A stretch of DNA of 64,000 bases, taken from the NCBI GenBank assembly GCA_026874595.1, contig CM049315.1:2486501-2550500 (forward strand). Reading direction: 5' to 3'. Below the pieces are notes generated by a model. It was not told the DNA's origin and searched no databases. It was given only the letters and a program-made list of their open reading frames with translations. Shown here piece by piece: positions 11,502 to 23,500 of the stretch. Numbering within the stretch: the first letter of the stretch is position 1; each line of letters opens with the position of its first letter. This stretch comes from Sipunculus nudus (lineage: Eukaryota > Annelida > Sipuncula > Golfingiida > Sipunculidae). The translations under genes and the position numbers were made by a program.

Positions 11502-11689
11502 TGTATCTGGTCAGATTGTCTTGACCATTCTAAGGACACAGTGATAGCGTATATAACTGGTGTGCTGGAGGAAGTCTCAGATCCTTTGGATCATGTATGT
11601 ATCTGGTCAGATTGTCTTGACCATTCTAAGGACACAGTGATAGCGTATATAACTGGTGTACTGGAGGAAGTCTCAGATCCTTTGGATCA

Positions 11690-11707
11690 TGTATGTATTG
11701 TATGTAT
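11690..11707 (+). repeat. +9-bp monomer variant: tandem duplication of TGTATGTAT
   Basis: The normal CATGTATGTATCTGG becomes two adjacent TGTATGTAT nonamers before CTGG, giving a 105-bp unit and an in-frame VCIVCIW. This looks like one ancestral slippage event spread by HOR copying. The 27 instances start at about 2,045; 3,876; 4,365; 5,620; 7,163; 10,146; 11,690; 13,811; 15,356; 20,641; 21,898; 22,771; 23,932; 25,189; 26,542; 32,885; 33,854; 39,430; 40,399; 42,808; 44,641; 46,474; 48,019; 50,140; 51,685; 60,140 and 61,493. Confidence 0.93.
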
Positions 11708-12430
11708 CTGGTCAGATTGTCTTGACCATTCTAAGGACACAGTGATAGCGTATATAACTGGTGTGCTGGAGGAAGTCTCAGATCCTTTGGATCATGTATG
11801 TATCTGGTCCGATTGTCTTGACCTTTCTAAGGACACAGTCATAGCGTATATAACTGGTGTGCTGGAGGAAGTCTCAGATCCTTAGAAGTATGTATGTATC
11901 TGGTCAGATTGTCTTGCCCATTCTAAGGACACAGTCATAGGGTATATAACTGGTGTGCTGGAGGAAGTCTCAGATCCTTTGGATCATGTATGTATCTGGT
12001 CAGATTGTCTTGACCATTCTAAGGACACAGTCATAGCGTATATAACTGGTGTGCTGGAGGAAGTCTCAGATCCTTTGGATCATGTATGTATATGGTCAGA
12101 TTGTCTTGACCATTCTAAGGACACTGTGAGAGCGTACATAATTGGTGTGCTGGAGGAAGTCTCAGATCCTTTGGATCATGTATGTATCTGGTCAGATTGT
12201 TTTGACCATTCTAAGGACACAGTGATAGCCTTTATAACTGGTGTGCTGGAGGAAGTCTCAGATCCTTAGGAGTATGTATGTATCTGGTCAGATTGTCTTG
12301 ACCATTCTAAGGACACAGTCATAGCGTATATAACTGGTGTGCTGGAGGAAGTCTCAGATCCTTTGGATCATGTATGTATCTGGTCAGATTGTCTTGACCA
12401 TTCTAAGGACACAGTCATAGCGTATATAAC

Positions 12431-15400
12431 TAGTGTGCTGGAGGAAGTCTCAGATCCTTTGGATCATGTATCAATCTGGTCAGAATGTCTTGACCATTCT
12501 AAGGACACAGTCATAGCGTATATAACTGGTGTTCTGGAGGAAGTCTCAGATCCTTTGGATCATGTATCAATCTGGTCAGAATGTCTTGACCATTCTAAGG
12601 ACACAGTGATAGCGTATATAACTGGTGTGCTGGAGGAAGTCTCAGATCCTTTGGATCATGTATGTATCTGGTCAGATTGTCTTGACCATTCTAAGGACAC
12701 ATTCATAGCGTATATAACTGGTGTGCTGGGGGAAGTCTCAGATCCTTTCGATCATGTATCAATCTGGTCAGATTGTCTTGACCATTCTAAGGACACAGTC
12801 ATAGCGTATATAACTGGTGTGCTGGAGGAAGTCTCAGATCATTTGGATCATGTATCAATCTGGTCAGAATGTCTTGACCATTCTAAGGACACAGTCATAG
12901 CGTATATAACTGTTGTCCTGGAGGAAGTCTCAGATCCTTTGGATCATGTATCAATCTGGTCAGAATGTCTTGACCATTCTAAGTTCACAGTCATAGCGTA
13001 TATAACTGGTGTGCTGGAGGAAGTCTCAGATCCTTCAGATCATGTATGTATCTGGTCAGATTGTCTTGACCATTCTAAGGACACACTGATAACGTATATA
13101 ACTGGTGTGTTGGAGGAAGTCTCAGATCCTTTGGATCATGTATCAATCTGGTCACAATGTCTTGACCATTCTATGGACACAGTCATAGCGTATATAACTG
13201 GTGTGCTGGAGGGAGTCTCTGATCCTTTGGATCATGTATGTATCTGGTCAGATTGTCTTGACCATTCTAAGGACACAGTCATAGCGTATATAACTGGTGT
13301 GCTGGAGGAAGTCCCAGATCCTTAGGAGTATGTATGTATCTGGTCAGATGGTCTTGACCATTCTAAGGACAAAGTCATAGCGTATATAACTGGTGTGCTG
13401 GAGGAAGTCTCAGATCCTTAGGAGTATGTATGTATCTGGTCAGATTGTCTTGACCATTCTAAGGACACAGTCATAGCGTATATAACTGGTGTGCTGGAGG
13501 AAGTCTCAGACCCTTTGGATCATGTATCAATCTGGTCAGAATGTCTTGACCATTCTAACGACACAGTCATAGCGTATATAACTGGTGTGCTGGAGGAAGT
13601 CTCAGATCCTTTGGATCATGTATCAATCTGGTCAGAATGTCTTGACCATTCTAAGGACACAGTCATAGCGTATATAACCGGTGTGCTGGAGGAAGTCTCA
13701 GATCCTTAGGAGTATGTATGTATCTGGTCAGATTGTCTTGACCATTCTAAGGACAGAGTGATAGCGTATATAACTGGTGTACTGGAGGAAGTCTCAGATC
13801 CTTTGGGTCATGTATGTATTGTATGTATCTTGTCAGATTGTCTTGACCATTCTAAGGACACAGAGATAGCGTATATAACTGGTGTACTGGAGGAAGTCTC
13901 AGATCCTTTGGATCATGTATGCATCTGGTCAGATTGTCTTGACCATTCTAAGGACACAGTCATAGCGTATATAACTGGTGTGCTGGAGGAAGTCTCAGAT
14001 CCTTTGGATCATGTATGTATCTGGTCAGATTGTCTTGACCATTCTAAGGACACAGTCATAGCGTATATAACTGGTGTGATGGAGGAAGTCTCAGATCCTT
14101 TGGATCATGTATGTATATGGTCAGATTGTCTTGACCATTCTAAGGACACTGTGAGAGCGTATATAACTGGTGTGCTGGAGGAAGTCTCAGATCCTTTGGA
14201 TCATGTATGTATCTGGTCAGATTGTTTTGACCATTCTAAGGACACAGTGATAGCGTTTATAACTGGTGTGCTGGAGGAAGTCTCAGATCCTTAGGAGTAT
14301 GTATGTATCTGGTCAGATTGTCTTGACCATTCTAAGGACACAGTCATAGCGTATATAACTGGTGTGCTGGAGGAAGTCTCAGATCCTTTGGATCATGTAT
14401 GTATCTGGTCAGATTGTTTTGACCATTCTAAGGACACAGTGATAGCGTATATAACTGGTGTCCTTGAGGAAGTCTCAGATCCTTAGGAGTATGTATGTAT
14501 CTGGTCAGATTGTCTTGACCATTCTAAGGACACAGTGATAGTGTATATATCTGGTGTGCTGGAGGAAGTCTCAGATCCTTTGGATCATGTATGTATCTGG
14601 TCAGATTGTCTTGACCATTCTAAGGACACAGTCATAGCGTATATAACTGGTGTGCTGGAGGAAGTCTCAGATCCTTTGGATCATGTATGTATATGGTCAG
14701 ATTGTCTTGACCATTCTAAGGACACTGTGAGAGCGTACATAACTGGTGTGCTGGAGGAAGTCTCAGATCCTTTGGATCATGTATGTATCTGGTCAGATTG
14801 TTTTGACCATTCTAAGGACACAGTGATAGCGTTTATAACTGGTGTGCTGGAGGAAGTCTCAGATCCTTAGGAGTATGTATGTATCTGGTCAGATTGTCTT
14901 GACCATTCTAAGGACACAGTGATAACGTATATAACTTGTGTGCTGGAGGAAGTCTCAGATCCTTTGGATCATGTATCAATCTGGTCAGAATGTCTTGACC
15001 ATTCTAAGGATACAGTCATAGCGTATATAACTGGGGTGCTGGAGGAAGTCCCAGATCCTTTGGATCATGTATCAATATGGTCAGAATGTCTTGACCATTC
15101 TAAGGACACAGTCATAGCGTATATAACAGGTGTGCTGGAGGAAGTCTCAGATCCTGAGGAGCAGGTCTGTATCTGGTCAGATTGTCTTGACCATTCTAAG
15201 GACACAGTGATAGCGTATATAACTGGTGTGCTGGAGGAAGTCTCAGATCCTTTGGATCATGTATGTATCTGGTCAGATTGTCTTGACCATTCTAAGGACA
15301 CAGTGATAGCGTATATAACTGGTGTACTGCAGGAAGTCTCAGATCCTTTGGATCATGTATGTATTGTATGTATCTGGTCAGATTGTCTTGACCATTCTAA

Positions 15401-15465
15401 GGACACAGTGATAGCGTATATAACTGGTGTGCTGGAGGAAGTCTCAGATCCTTTGGATCATGTAT
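12431..15465 (+). repeat. Right member of the 8.3-15.5 kb tandem block pair
   Basis: It matches the 8.3-11.8 kb block at offset 4,143 and then 3,665 bp (3,666 after the base missing near 11,118 in the left member). It diverges near 15,465, where the left member has GTATGTATCTGGTCCG and this one has GTATCAATC. The GTGTTGGAGG unit here runs directly into the CACAATG/CTATGG unit with the AA dinucleotide intact, a recombinant of the usual -2 junction. Confidence 0.8.
14654..14845 (+). repeat. Recurring dimer cassette: CTGTGAGAGCG unit followed by GTTTTGACC/GCGTTTATAAC unit
   Basis: Two diverged monomers that occur as a fixed ordered pair. The first has GTATATGG and ACTGTGAGAGCG (open frame TVRAY). 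The second has GATTGTTTTGACC and GCGTTTATAAC (open frame CFDHSKD...IAF), which turns the TATATAA motif into TTTATAA. The same pair recurs near 8.0-8.2, 10.45-10.6, 11.0-11.2, 12.1-12.25, 14.1-14.27, 17.8-17.9, 21.0-21.2, 22.3-22.45, 34.35-34.5, 43.3-43.45, 50.45-50.6 and 60.5-60.7 kb. It therefore works as a marker of HOR phase. Confidence 0.85.
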
Positions 15466-16677
15466 CAATCTGGTCAGATTGTCTTGACCATTCTAAGGAC
15501 ACAATGATAGCGTATATAACTGGTGTACTGAGGAAGTCTCAGATCCTTTGGATCATGTATCAATCTGGTCAGAATGTCTTGACCATTCTAAGGACACAGT
15601 CATAGAGTATATAACTGGTGTGCTGGAAGAAGTCTCAGATCCTTTGGATCATGTATCAATTTGGTGAGAATGTCTTGACCATTCTAAGGACACAGTCATA
15701 GCGTATATAACTGGTGTGCTGGAGGAAGTCTCAGATCCTTTAGATCATGTATGTATCTGGTCAGATTGTCTTGACTATTCTAAGGACACACTGATAACGT
15801 ATATAACTGGTGTGTTGGAGGAAGTCTCAGATCCTTTGGATCATGTATCAATCTGGTCAGAATGTCTTGACCATTCTAAGGACACAGTGATAGCGTATAT
15901 AACTGGTGTGCTGGAGGAAGTCTCAGATCCTTTGGATCATGTATCAATCTGGTCAGAATGTCTTGACCATTCTAAGGACACAGTCATAGCGTATATAACT
16001 GGTGTGCTGGAGGAAGTCTCAGATCCTTTGGATCATGTATCATTCTGGTCAGAATGTCTTGACCATTCTAAGGACACAGTCATAGCGTATATAACTGGTG
16101 TGCTGGAGGAAGTCTCAGATCCTTTGGATCATGTATCAATCTGGTCAGAATGTCTTGACCATTCTAAGGACACAGTCATAGTGTATATAACTGGTGTGCT
16201 GGAGGAAGTTTCAGATCCTTTGGATCATGTATCAATCTGGTCAGAATGTCTTGACCATTCTAAGGACACAGTCATAGCGTATATAACTGGTGTGCTGGAG
16301 GAAGTCTCAGATCCTTAGGAGTATGTATGTATCTGGTCAGAATGTCTTGACCATTCTAAGGACACACTGATAACGTATATAACTGGTGTGCTGGAGGAAG
16401 TCTGAGATCCTTTGGATCATGTATCAATCTGGTCAGATTGTCTTGACCATTCTAAGGACACAGTCATAGCGTATATGACTGGTGTGCTGGAGGAAGTCTC
16501 AGATCCTTTGGAGCATGTATGTATCTGGTCAGATTGTCTTGACCATTCTAAGGACACAGTCATACCGTATATAACTGGTGTGCTGGAGGAAGTCTCAGAT
16601 CCTTAGGAACATGTATCAATCTGGTCAGACTGTCTTGACCATTCTAAGGACACAGTCATAGCGTATATAACTGGTAT

Positions 16678-18212
16678 GCTGGAGGAAGTCTCAGATCCTT
16701 AGGAGTATGTATGTATCTGGTCAAAATGTCTTGACCATTCTAAGGACACACTGATAACGTATATAACTGGTGTGCTGGAGGAAGTCTCAGATCCTTTGGA
16801 TCATGTATCAATCTGGTCAGAATGTCTTGACCATTCTAAGGACACAGTCATATCGTATATAACTGGTGTGCTGGAGGAAGTCTCAGATCCTTTGGATCAT
16901 GTATGTATCTGGTCAGATTGTCTTGACCATTCTAAGGACACAGCTATAGCGTATATGACTGGTGTGCTGGAGGAAGTCTCAGATCCTTTGGAGCATGTAT
17001 GTATCTGGTCAGATTGTCTTGACCATTCTAAGGACACAGTCTTAGCGTATATAACTGGTGTGCTGGAGGAAGTCTCAGATACTTTGGATCATGTATCTAT
17101 CTAGTCAGATTGTCTTGACCATTCTAAGGACACAGTGATAACGTATATAACTGGTGAACTGGAGGAAGTCTCAGATCCTTTGGAGAATGTATGTAACTGG
17201 TCAGATTGTCTTGACCATTCTAAGGACACAGTCATAGCGTATATAACTAGTGTACTGGAGGAAGTCTCAGATCCTTTGGAGCATGTATGTATCTGGACAG
17301 ATTGTCTTGACCATTCTAAAAACACAGTGATAGCGTATATAAATGGTGTACTGGAGGAAGTCTCAGATCCTTTGGATCATGTATGTTTCTGGTCAGATTG
17401 TCTTGACCATTCTAAGGACACAGTCATAGCGTATATAACTGGTGTGCTGGAGGAAGTCTCAGATCCTTTGGATCATGTATGTATCTGGTCAGATTGTCTT
17501 GACCATTCTAAGGACACAGTCATAGCGTATATAACTGGTGTGCTGGAGGAAGTCTCAGATCCTTTGGATCATGTATGTATATGGTCAGATTGTCTTGACC
17601 ATTCTAAGGACACTGTGAGAGCGTATATAACTGGTGTGCTGGAGGAAGTCTCAGATCCTTTGGATCATGTATGTATCTGGTCAGATTGTCTTGACCATTC
17701 TAAGGACACAGTCATAGCGTATATAACTGGTGTGCTGGAGGAAGTCTCAGATCCTTTGGATCATGTATGTATATGGTCAGATTGTCTTGACCATTCGAAG
17801 GACACTGTGAGAGCGTATATAACTGGTGTGCTGGAGGAAGTCTCAGATCCTTTGGATCATGTATGTATCTGGTCAGATTGTTTTGACCATTCTAAGGACA
17901 CAGTGATAGCGTTTATAACTGGTGTGCTGGAGGAAGTCTCAGATCCTTTGGATCATGTATCAATCTGGTCAGATTGTCTTGACCATTCTAAGGACACAAT
18001 GATAGCGTATATAACTGGTGTGCTGAGGAAGTCTCATATCCTTTGGATCATGTATCAATCTGGTCAGAATGTCTTGACCATTCTAAGGACACAGTTATAG
18101 AGTATATAACTGGTGTGCTGGAAGAAGTCTCAGATCCTTTGGATCATGTATCAATTTGGTGAGAATGTCTTGACCATTCTAAGGACACAGTCATAGCGTA
18201 TATAACTGGTGT
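16678..18212 (+). repeat. Single 1,535-bp 16-mer HOR
   Basis: One copy of the 16-monomer unit that is triplicated at 53.0-57.6 kb. It begins at the GGTATGCTGG junction and includes GTCATATCG, ACAGCTATAGCG, GTCTTAGCG, the ATCTAGTCAG stop unit, TCTAAAAACACAG, GTATGTTTCTGG and the one-base-short GTGCTGAGGAAG unit near 18,024. The length 16 x 96 - 1 agrees with that deletion. A more diverged single copy lies at about 27,865-29,399. Confidence 0.85.
18015..18035 (+). repeat. -1-bp monomer variant (GTGCTGAGGAAG)
   Basis: One G is missing from GCTGGAGGAAG. Instances are near 15,528; 18,024; 29,212; 51,858; 54,352; 55,888 and 57,422, always after an ACAATGATAGCG unit. At the equivalent place near 26,715 and 61,670 the base is present, so the deletion is polymorphic among HOR copies. 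Confidence 0.88.
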
Positions 18213-18714
18213 GCTGGAGGAAGTCTCAGATCCTTTAGATCATGTATGTATCTGGTCAGATTGTCTTGACCATTCTAAGGACACACTGATAACGTATATA
18301 ACTGGTGTGTTGGAGGAAGTCTCAGATCCTTTGGATCATGTATCAATCTGGTCAGAATGTCTTGACCATTCTAAGGACACAGTGATAGCGTATATAACTG
18401 GTGTGCTGGAGGAAGTCTCAGATCCTTTGGATCATGTATCAATCTTGTCAGAATGTCTTGACCATTCTAAGGACACAGTCATAGCGTATATAACTGGTGT
18501 GCTGGAGGAAGTCTCAGATCCTTTGGATCATGTATCAATCTGGTCAGAATGTCTTGACCATTCAAAGGACACAGTCATAGCGTATATAACTGGTGTGCTG
18601 GAGGAAGTCTCAGATCCTTAGGAGTATGTATGTATCTGGTCAGAATGTCTTGGCCATTCTAAGGACACACTGATAACGTATATAACTGGTGTGCTGGAGG
18701 AAGTCTGAGATCCT

Positions 18715-19869
18715 TTGGATCATGTATCAATCTGGTCAGATTGTCTTGACCATTCTAAGGACACAGTCATAGCGTATATGACTGGTGTGCTGGAGGAAGT
18801 CTCAGATCCTTTGGATCATGTATGTATCTGGTCAGATTGTCTTGACCATTCTAAGGACACAGTCATAGCGTATATAACTAGTGTGCTGGAGGAAGTCTCA
18901 GATCCTTTGGATCATGTATCAATCTGGTCAGAATGTCTTGACCATTCTAAGGACACAGTGATAGCGTATATAACTGGTGTGCTGGAGGAAGTCTCAGATC
19001 CTTTGGAACATGTATCAATCTGGTCAGAATGTCTTGACCATTCTAAGGACACAGTGATAGCGTATATAACTGGTGTGCTGGAGGAAGTCTCAGATCCTTT
19101 GGATCATGTATGTATCTGGTCAGATTGTCTTGACCATTCTAAGGACACATTCATAGCGTATATAACTGGTGTGCTGGAGGAAGTCTCAGATCCTTTGGAT
19201 CATGTATCAATCTTTTCAGATTGTCTTGACCATTCTAAGGACACAGTCATAGCGTATATAACTGGTGTGCTGGAGGAAGTCTCAGATCATTTGGATCATG
19301 TATCAATCTGGTCAAAATGTCTTGACCATTCTAAGGACACAGTCATAGCGTATATAACTGTTGTCCTGGAGGAAGTCTCCGATCCTTTGGATCATGTATC
19401 AATCTGGTCAGAATGTCTTGACCATTCTAAGGACACAGTCATAGCGTATATAACTGGTGTGCTGGAGGAAGTCTCAGATCCTTTAGATCATGTATGTATC
19501 TGGTCAGATTGTCTTGACCATTCTAAGGACACACTGATAACGTATATAACTGGTGTGTTGGAGGAAGCCTCAGATCCTTTGGATCATGTATCAATTTGGT
19601 CAGAATGTCTTGACCATTCTAAGGACCCAGTCATAGCCTATATAACTGGTGTGCTGGCGGAAGTCTCAGATCCCTTGGATCATGTATCAATCTGGTCAGA
19701 ATGTCTTGACCATTCTAAGGACACAGTCATAGCGTATATAACTGGTGTGCTGGAGGAAGTCTCAGATCCTTTGGATCATGTATCAATCTGGTCAGAATGT
19801 CTTGACCATTCTAAGGACACAGTCATAGCGTATATAACTGGTGTGCTGGAGGAAGTCTCAGATCCTTAG
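18715..19869 (+). other. Longest open stretch (384 codons), probably not a gene
   Basis: Twelve consecutive monomers without stop or frameshift. The stretch opens after a TGA (GTCTGAGATCC) and ends at the TAG of CCTTAGTAG. It has no ATG near the left end in the open frame. The product would be a 32-residue tandem repeat with motifs DHVSIWSECLDHSKD and TVIAYITGVLEEVSDP. Its counterpart in the partner segment (58,213-59,368) is broken by an inserted base near 58,790. No signal peptide, membrane segment or known domain is recognised. Confidence 0.25.
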
Positions 19870-20587
19870 TAGTATGTATGTATCTGGTCAGAATGTCTTG
19901 ACCATTCTAAGGACACACTGATAACGTATATCTGGTGTGCTGGACGAAGTCTCAGATCCTTTGGATCATGTATCAATCTGGTCACAATGTCTTGACCATT
20001 CTATGGACACAGTCATAGCGTATATAACTGGTGTGCTGGAGGGAGTCTCTGATCCTTTAGATCATGTATGTATCTGGTCAGATTGTCTTGACCATTCTAA
20101 GGACACAGTCATAGCGTATATAATTTGTGTGCTGGAGGAAGTCTCAGATCCTTAGGAGTATGTATGTATCTGGTCAGATTGTCTTGACCATTCTAAGGAC
20201 AAAGTCATAGCGTATATAACTGGTGTGCTGGAGGAAGTCTCAGATCCTTAGGAGTATGTATGTATCTGGTCAGATTGTCTTGACCATTCTAAGGACACAG
20301 TCATAGCGTATATAACTGGTGTGCTGGAGGAAGTCTCAGACCCTTTGGATCATGTATCAATCTGGTCAGAATGTCTTGACCATCCTAACGACACAGTCAT
20401 AGCGTATATAACTGGTGTGCTGGAGGAAGTCTCAGATCCTTTGGATCATGTATCAATCTGGTCAGAATGTCTTGACCATTCTAAGGACACAGTCATAGCG
20501 TATATAACCGGTGTGCTGGAGGAAGTCTCAGATCCTTAGGAGTATGTATGTATCTGGTCAGATTGTCTTGACCATTCTAAGGACACA

Positions 20588-23500
20588 GTGATAGCGTATA
20601 TAAGTGGTGTACTGGAGGAAGTCTCAGATCCTTTGGGTCATGTATGTATTGTATGTATCTTGTCAGATTGTCTTGACCATTCTAAGGACACAGAGATAGC
20701 GTATATAACTGGTGTACTGGAGGAAGTCTCAGATCCTTTGGATCATGTATGCATCTGGTCAGATTGTCTTGACCATTCTAAGGACACAGTCATAGCGTAT
20801 ATAACTGGTGTGCTGGAGGAAGTCTCAGATCCTTAGAAGTATGTATGTATCTGGTCAGATTGTCTTGCCCATTCTAAGGACACAGTCATAGGGTATATAA
20901 CTGGTGTGCTGGAGGAAGTCTCAGATCCTTTCGATCATGTATGTATCTGGTCAGATTGTCTTGACCATTCTAAGGACACAGTCATAGCGTATATAACTGG
21001 TGTGATGGAGGAAGTCTCAGATCCTTTGGATCATGTATGTATATGGTCAGATTGTCTTGACCATTCTAAGGACACTGTGAGAGCGTATATAACTGGTGTG
21101 CTGGAGGAAGTCTCAGATCCTTTGGATCATGTATGTATCTGGTCAGATTGTTTTGACCATTCTAAGGACACAGTGATAGCGTTTATAACTGGTGTGCTGG
21201 AGGAAGTCTCAGATCCTTAGGAGTATGTATGTATCTGGTCAGATTGTCTTGACCATTCTAAGGACACAGTCATAGCGTATATAACTGGTGTGCTGGAGGA
21301 AGTCTCAGATCCTTTGGATCATGTATGTATCTGGTCAGATTGTTTTGACCATTCTAAGGACACAGTGATAGCGTATATAACTGGTGTCCTTGAGGAAGTC
21401 CCAGATCCTTAGGAGTATGTATGTATCTGGTCAGATTGTCTTGACCATTCTAAGGACACAGTGATAGTGTATATATCTGGTGTGCTGGAGGAAGTCTCAG
21501 ATCCTTTGGATCATGTATGTATCTGGTCAGATTGTCTTGACCATTCTAAGGACACAGTGATAGCGTATATAACTGGTGTGCTGGAGGAAGTCTCAGATCC
21601 TTTGGATCATGTATGTATATGGTCAGATTGTCTTGACCATTCTAAGGACACTGTGAGAGCGTACATAACTGGTGTGCTGGAGGAAGTCTCAGATCCTTTG
21701 GATCATGTATGTATCTGGTCAGATTGTTTTGACCATTCTAAGGACACAGTGATAGCGTTTATAACTGGTGTGATGGAGGAAGTCTCAGATCCTTAGGAGT
21801 ATGTATGTATCTGGTCAGATTGTCTTGACCATTCTAAGGACACAGTGATAGCGTATATAAGTGGTGTACTGGAGGAAGTCTCAGATCCTTTGGGTCATGT
21901 ATGTATTGTATGTATCTTGTCAGATTGTCTTGACCATTCTAAGGACACAGAGATAGCGTATATAACTGGTGTACTGGAGGAAGTCTCAGATCCTTTGGAT
22001 CATGTATGCATCTGGTCAGATTGTCTTGACCATTCTAAGGACACAGTCATAGCGTATATAACTGGTGTGCTGGAGGAAGTCTCAGATCCTTAGAAGTATG
22101 TATGTATCTGGTCAGATTGTCTTGCCCATTCTAAGGACACAGTCATAGGGTATATAACTGGTGTGCTGGAGGAAGTCTCAGATCCTTTCGATCATGTATG
22201 TATCTGGTCAGATTGTCTTGACCATTCTAAGGACACAGTCATAGCGTATATAACTGGTGTGATGGAGGAAGTCTCAGATCCTTTGGATCATGTATGTATA
22301 TGGTCAGATTGTCTTGACCATTCTAAGGACACTGTGAGAGCGTATATAACTGGTGTGCTGGAGGAAGTCTCAGATCCTTTGGATCATGTATGTATCTGGT
22401 CAGATTGTTTTGACCATTCTAAGGACACAGTGATAGCGTTTATAACTGGTGTGCTGGAGGAAGTCTCAGATCCTTAGGAGTATGTATGTATCTGGTCAGA
22501 TTGTCTTGACCATTCTAAGGACACAGTCATAGGGTATATAACTGGTGTGCTGGAGGAAGTCTCAGATCCTTTGGATCATGTATCAATCTGGTCAGAATGT
22601 CTTGACCATTCTAAGGACACAGTCATAGCGTATATAACCGGTGTGCTGGAGGAAGTCTCAGATCCTTAGGAGTATGTATGTATCTGGTCAGATTGTCTTG
22701 ACCATTCTAAGGACACAGTGATAGCGTATATAAGTGGTGTACTGGAGGAAGTCTCAGATCCTTTGGGTCATGTATGTATTGTATGCATCTGGTCAGATTG
22801 TCTTGACCATTCTAAGGACACAGTCATAGCGTATATAACTGGTGTGCTGGAGGAAGTCTCAGATCCTTAGAAGTATGTATGTATCTGGTCAGATTGTCTT
22901 GCCCATTCTAAGGACACAGTCATAGGGTATATAACTGGTGTGCTGGAGGAAGTCTCAGATCCTTTCGATCATGTATGTATCTGGTCAGATTGTCTTGACC
23001 ATTCTAAGGACACAGTCATAGCGTATATAACTGGTGTGATGGAGGAAGTCTCAGATCCTTTGGATCATGTATGTATATGGTCAGATTGTCTTGACCATTC
23101 TAAGGACACTGTGAGAGCGTATATAACTGGTGTGCTGGAGGAAGTCTCAGATCCTTTGGATCATGTATGTATCTGGTCAGATTGTTTTGACCATTCTAAG
23201 GACACAGTGATAGCGTTTATAACTGGTGTGCTGGAGGAAGTCTCAGATCCTTAGGAGTATGTATGTATCTGGTCAGATTGTCTTGACCATTCTAAGGACA
23301 CAGTCATAGCGTATATAACTGGTGTGCTGGAGGAAGTCTCAGATCCTTTGGATCATGTATGTATCTGGTCAGATTGTTTTGACCATTCTAAGGACACAGT
23401 GATAGCGTATATAACTGGTGTCCTTGAGGAAGTCCCAGATCCTTAGGAGTATGTATGTATCTGGTCAGATTGTCTTGACCATTCTAAGGACACAGTGATA

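Larger units (their letters stand above)
8290..12430 (+). repeat. Left member of a tandem block pair (8.3-12.4 / 12.4-15.5 kb)
   Basis: From the ATAACTAGTGTG junction the order of marker units matches 12,431 onward. The offset is 4,143 bp at the left and 3,665 bp from about 9,441 on. The 478-bp step is five monomers including one -2 unit (5 x 96 - 2), present here and absent in the right member. This copy alone carries a doubled GTATTTATCTGG unit (near 8,900 and 9,000) and the unique one-base deletion near 11,118. Confidence 0.82.

Noticed and set aside
17101-17325. Reverse-strand open stretches (also near 27,604, 28,288, 30,102, 30,786, 36,647, 37,331, 53,430, 54,965, 56,500, 62,555 and 63,239)
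   Set aside because: They open only where GGATCATG is replaced by forms such as GGAGCATG, GGAGAATG or GGAACATG, which remove a reverse-strand TGA. They are 74-80 codons, repeat-derived, and copied with the HORs.
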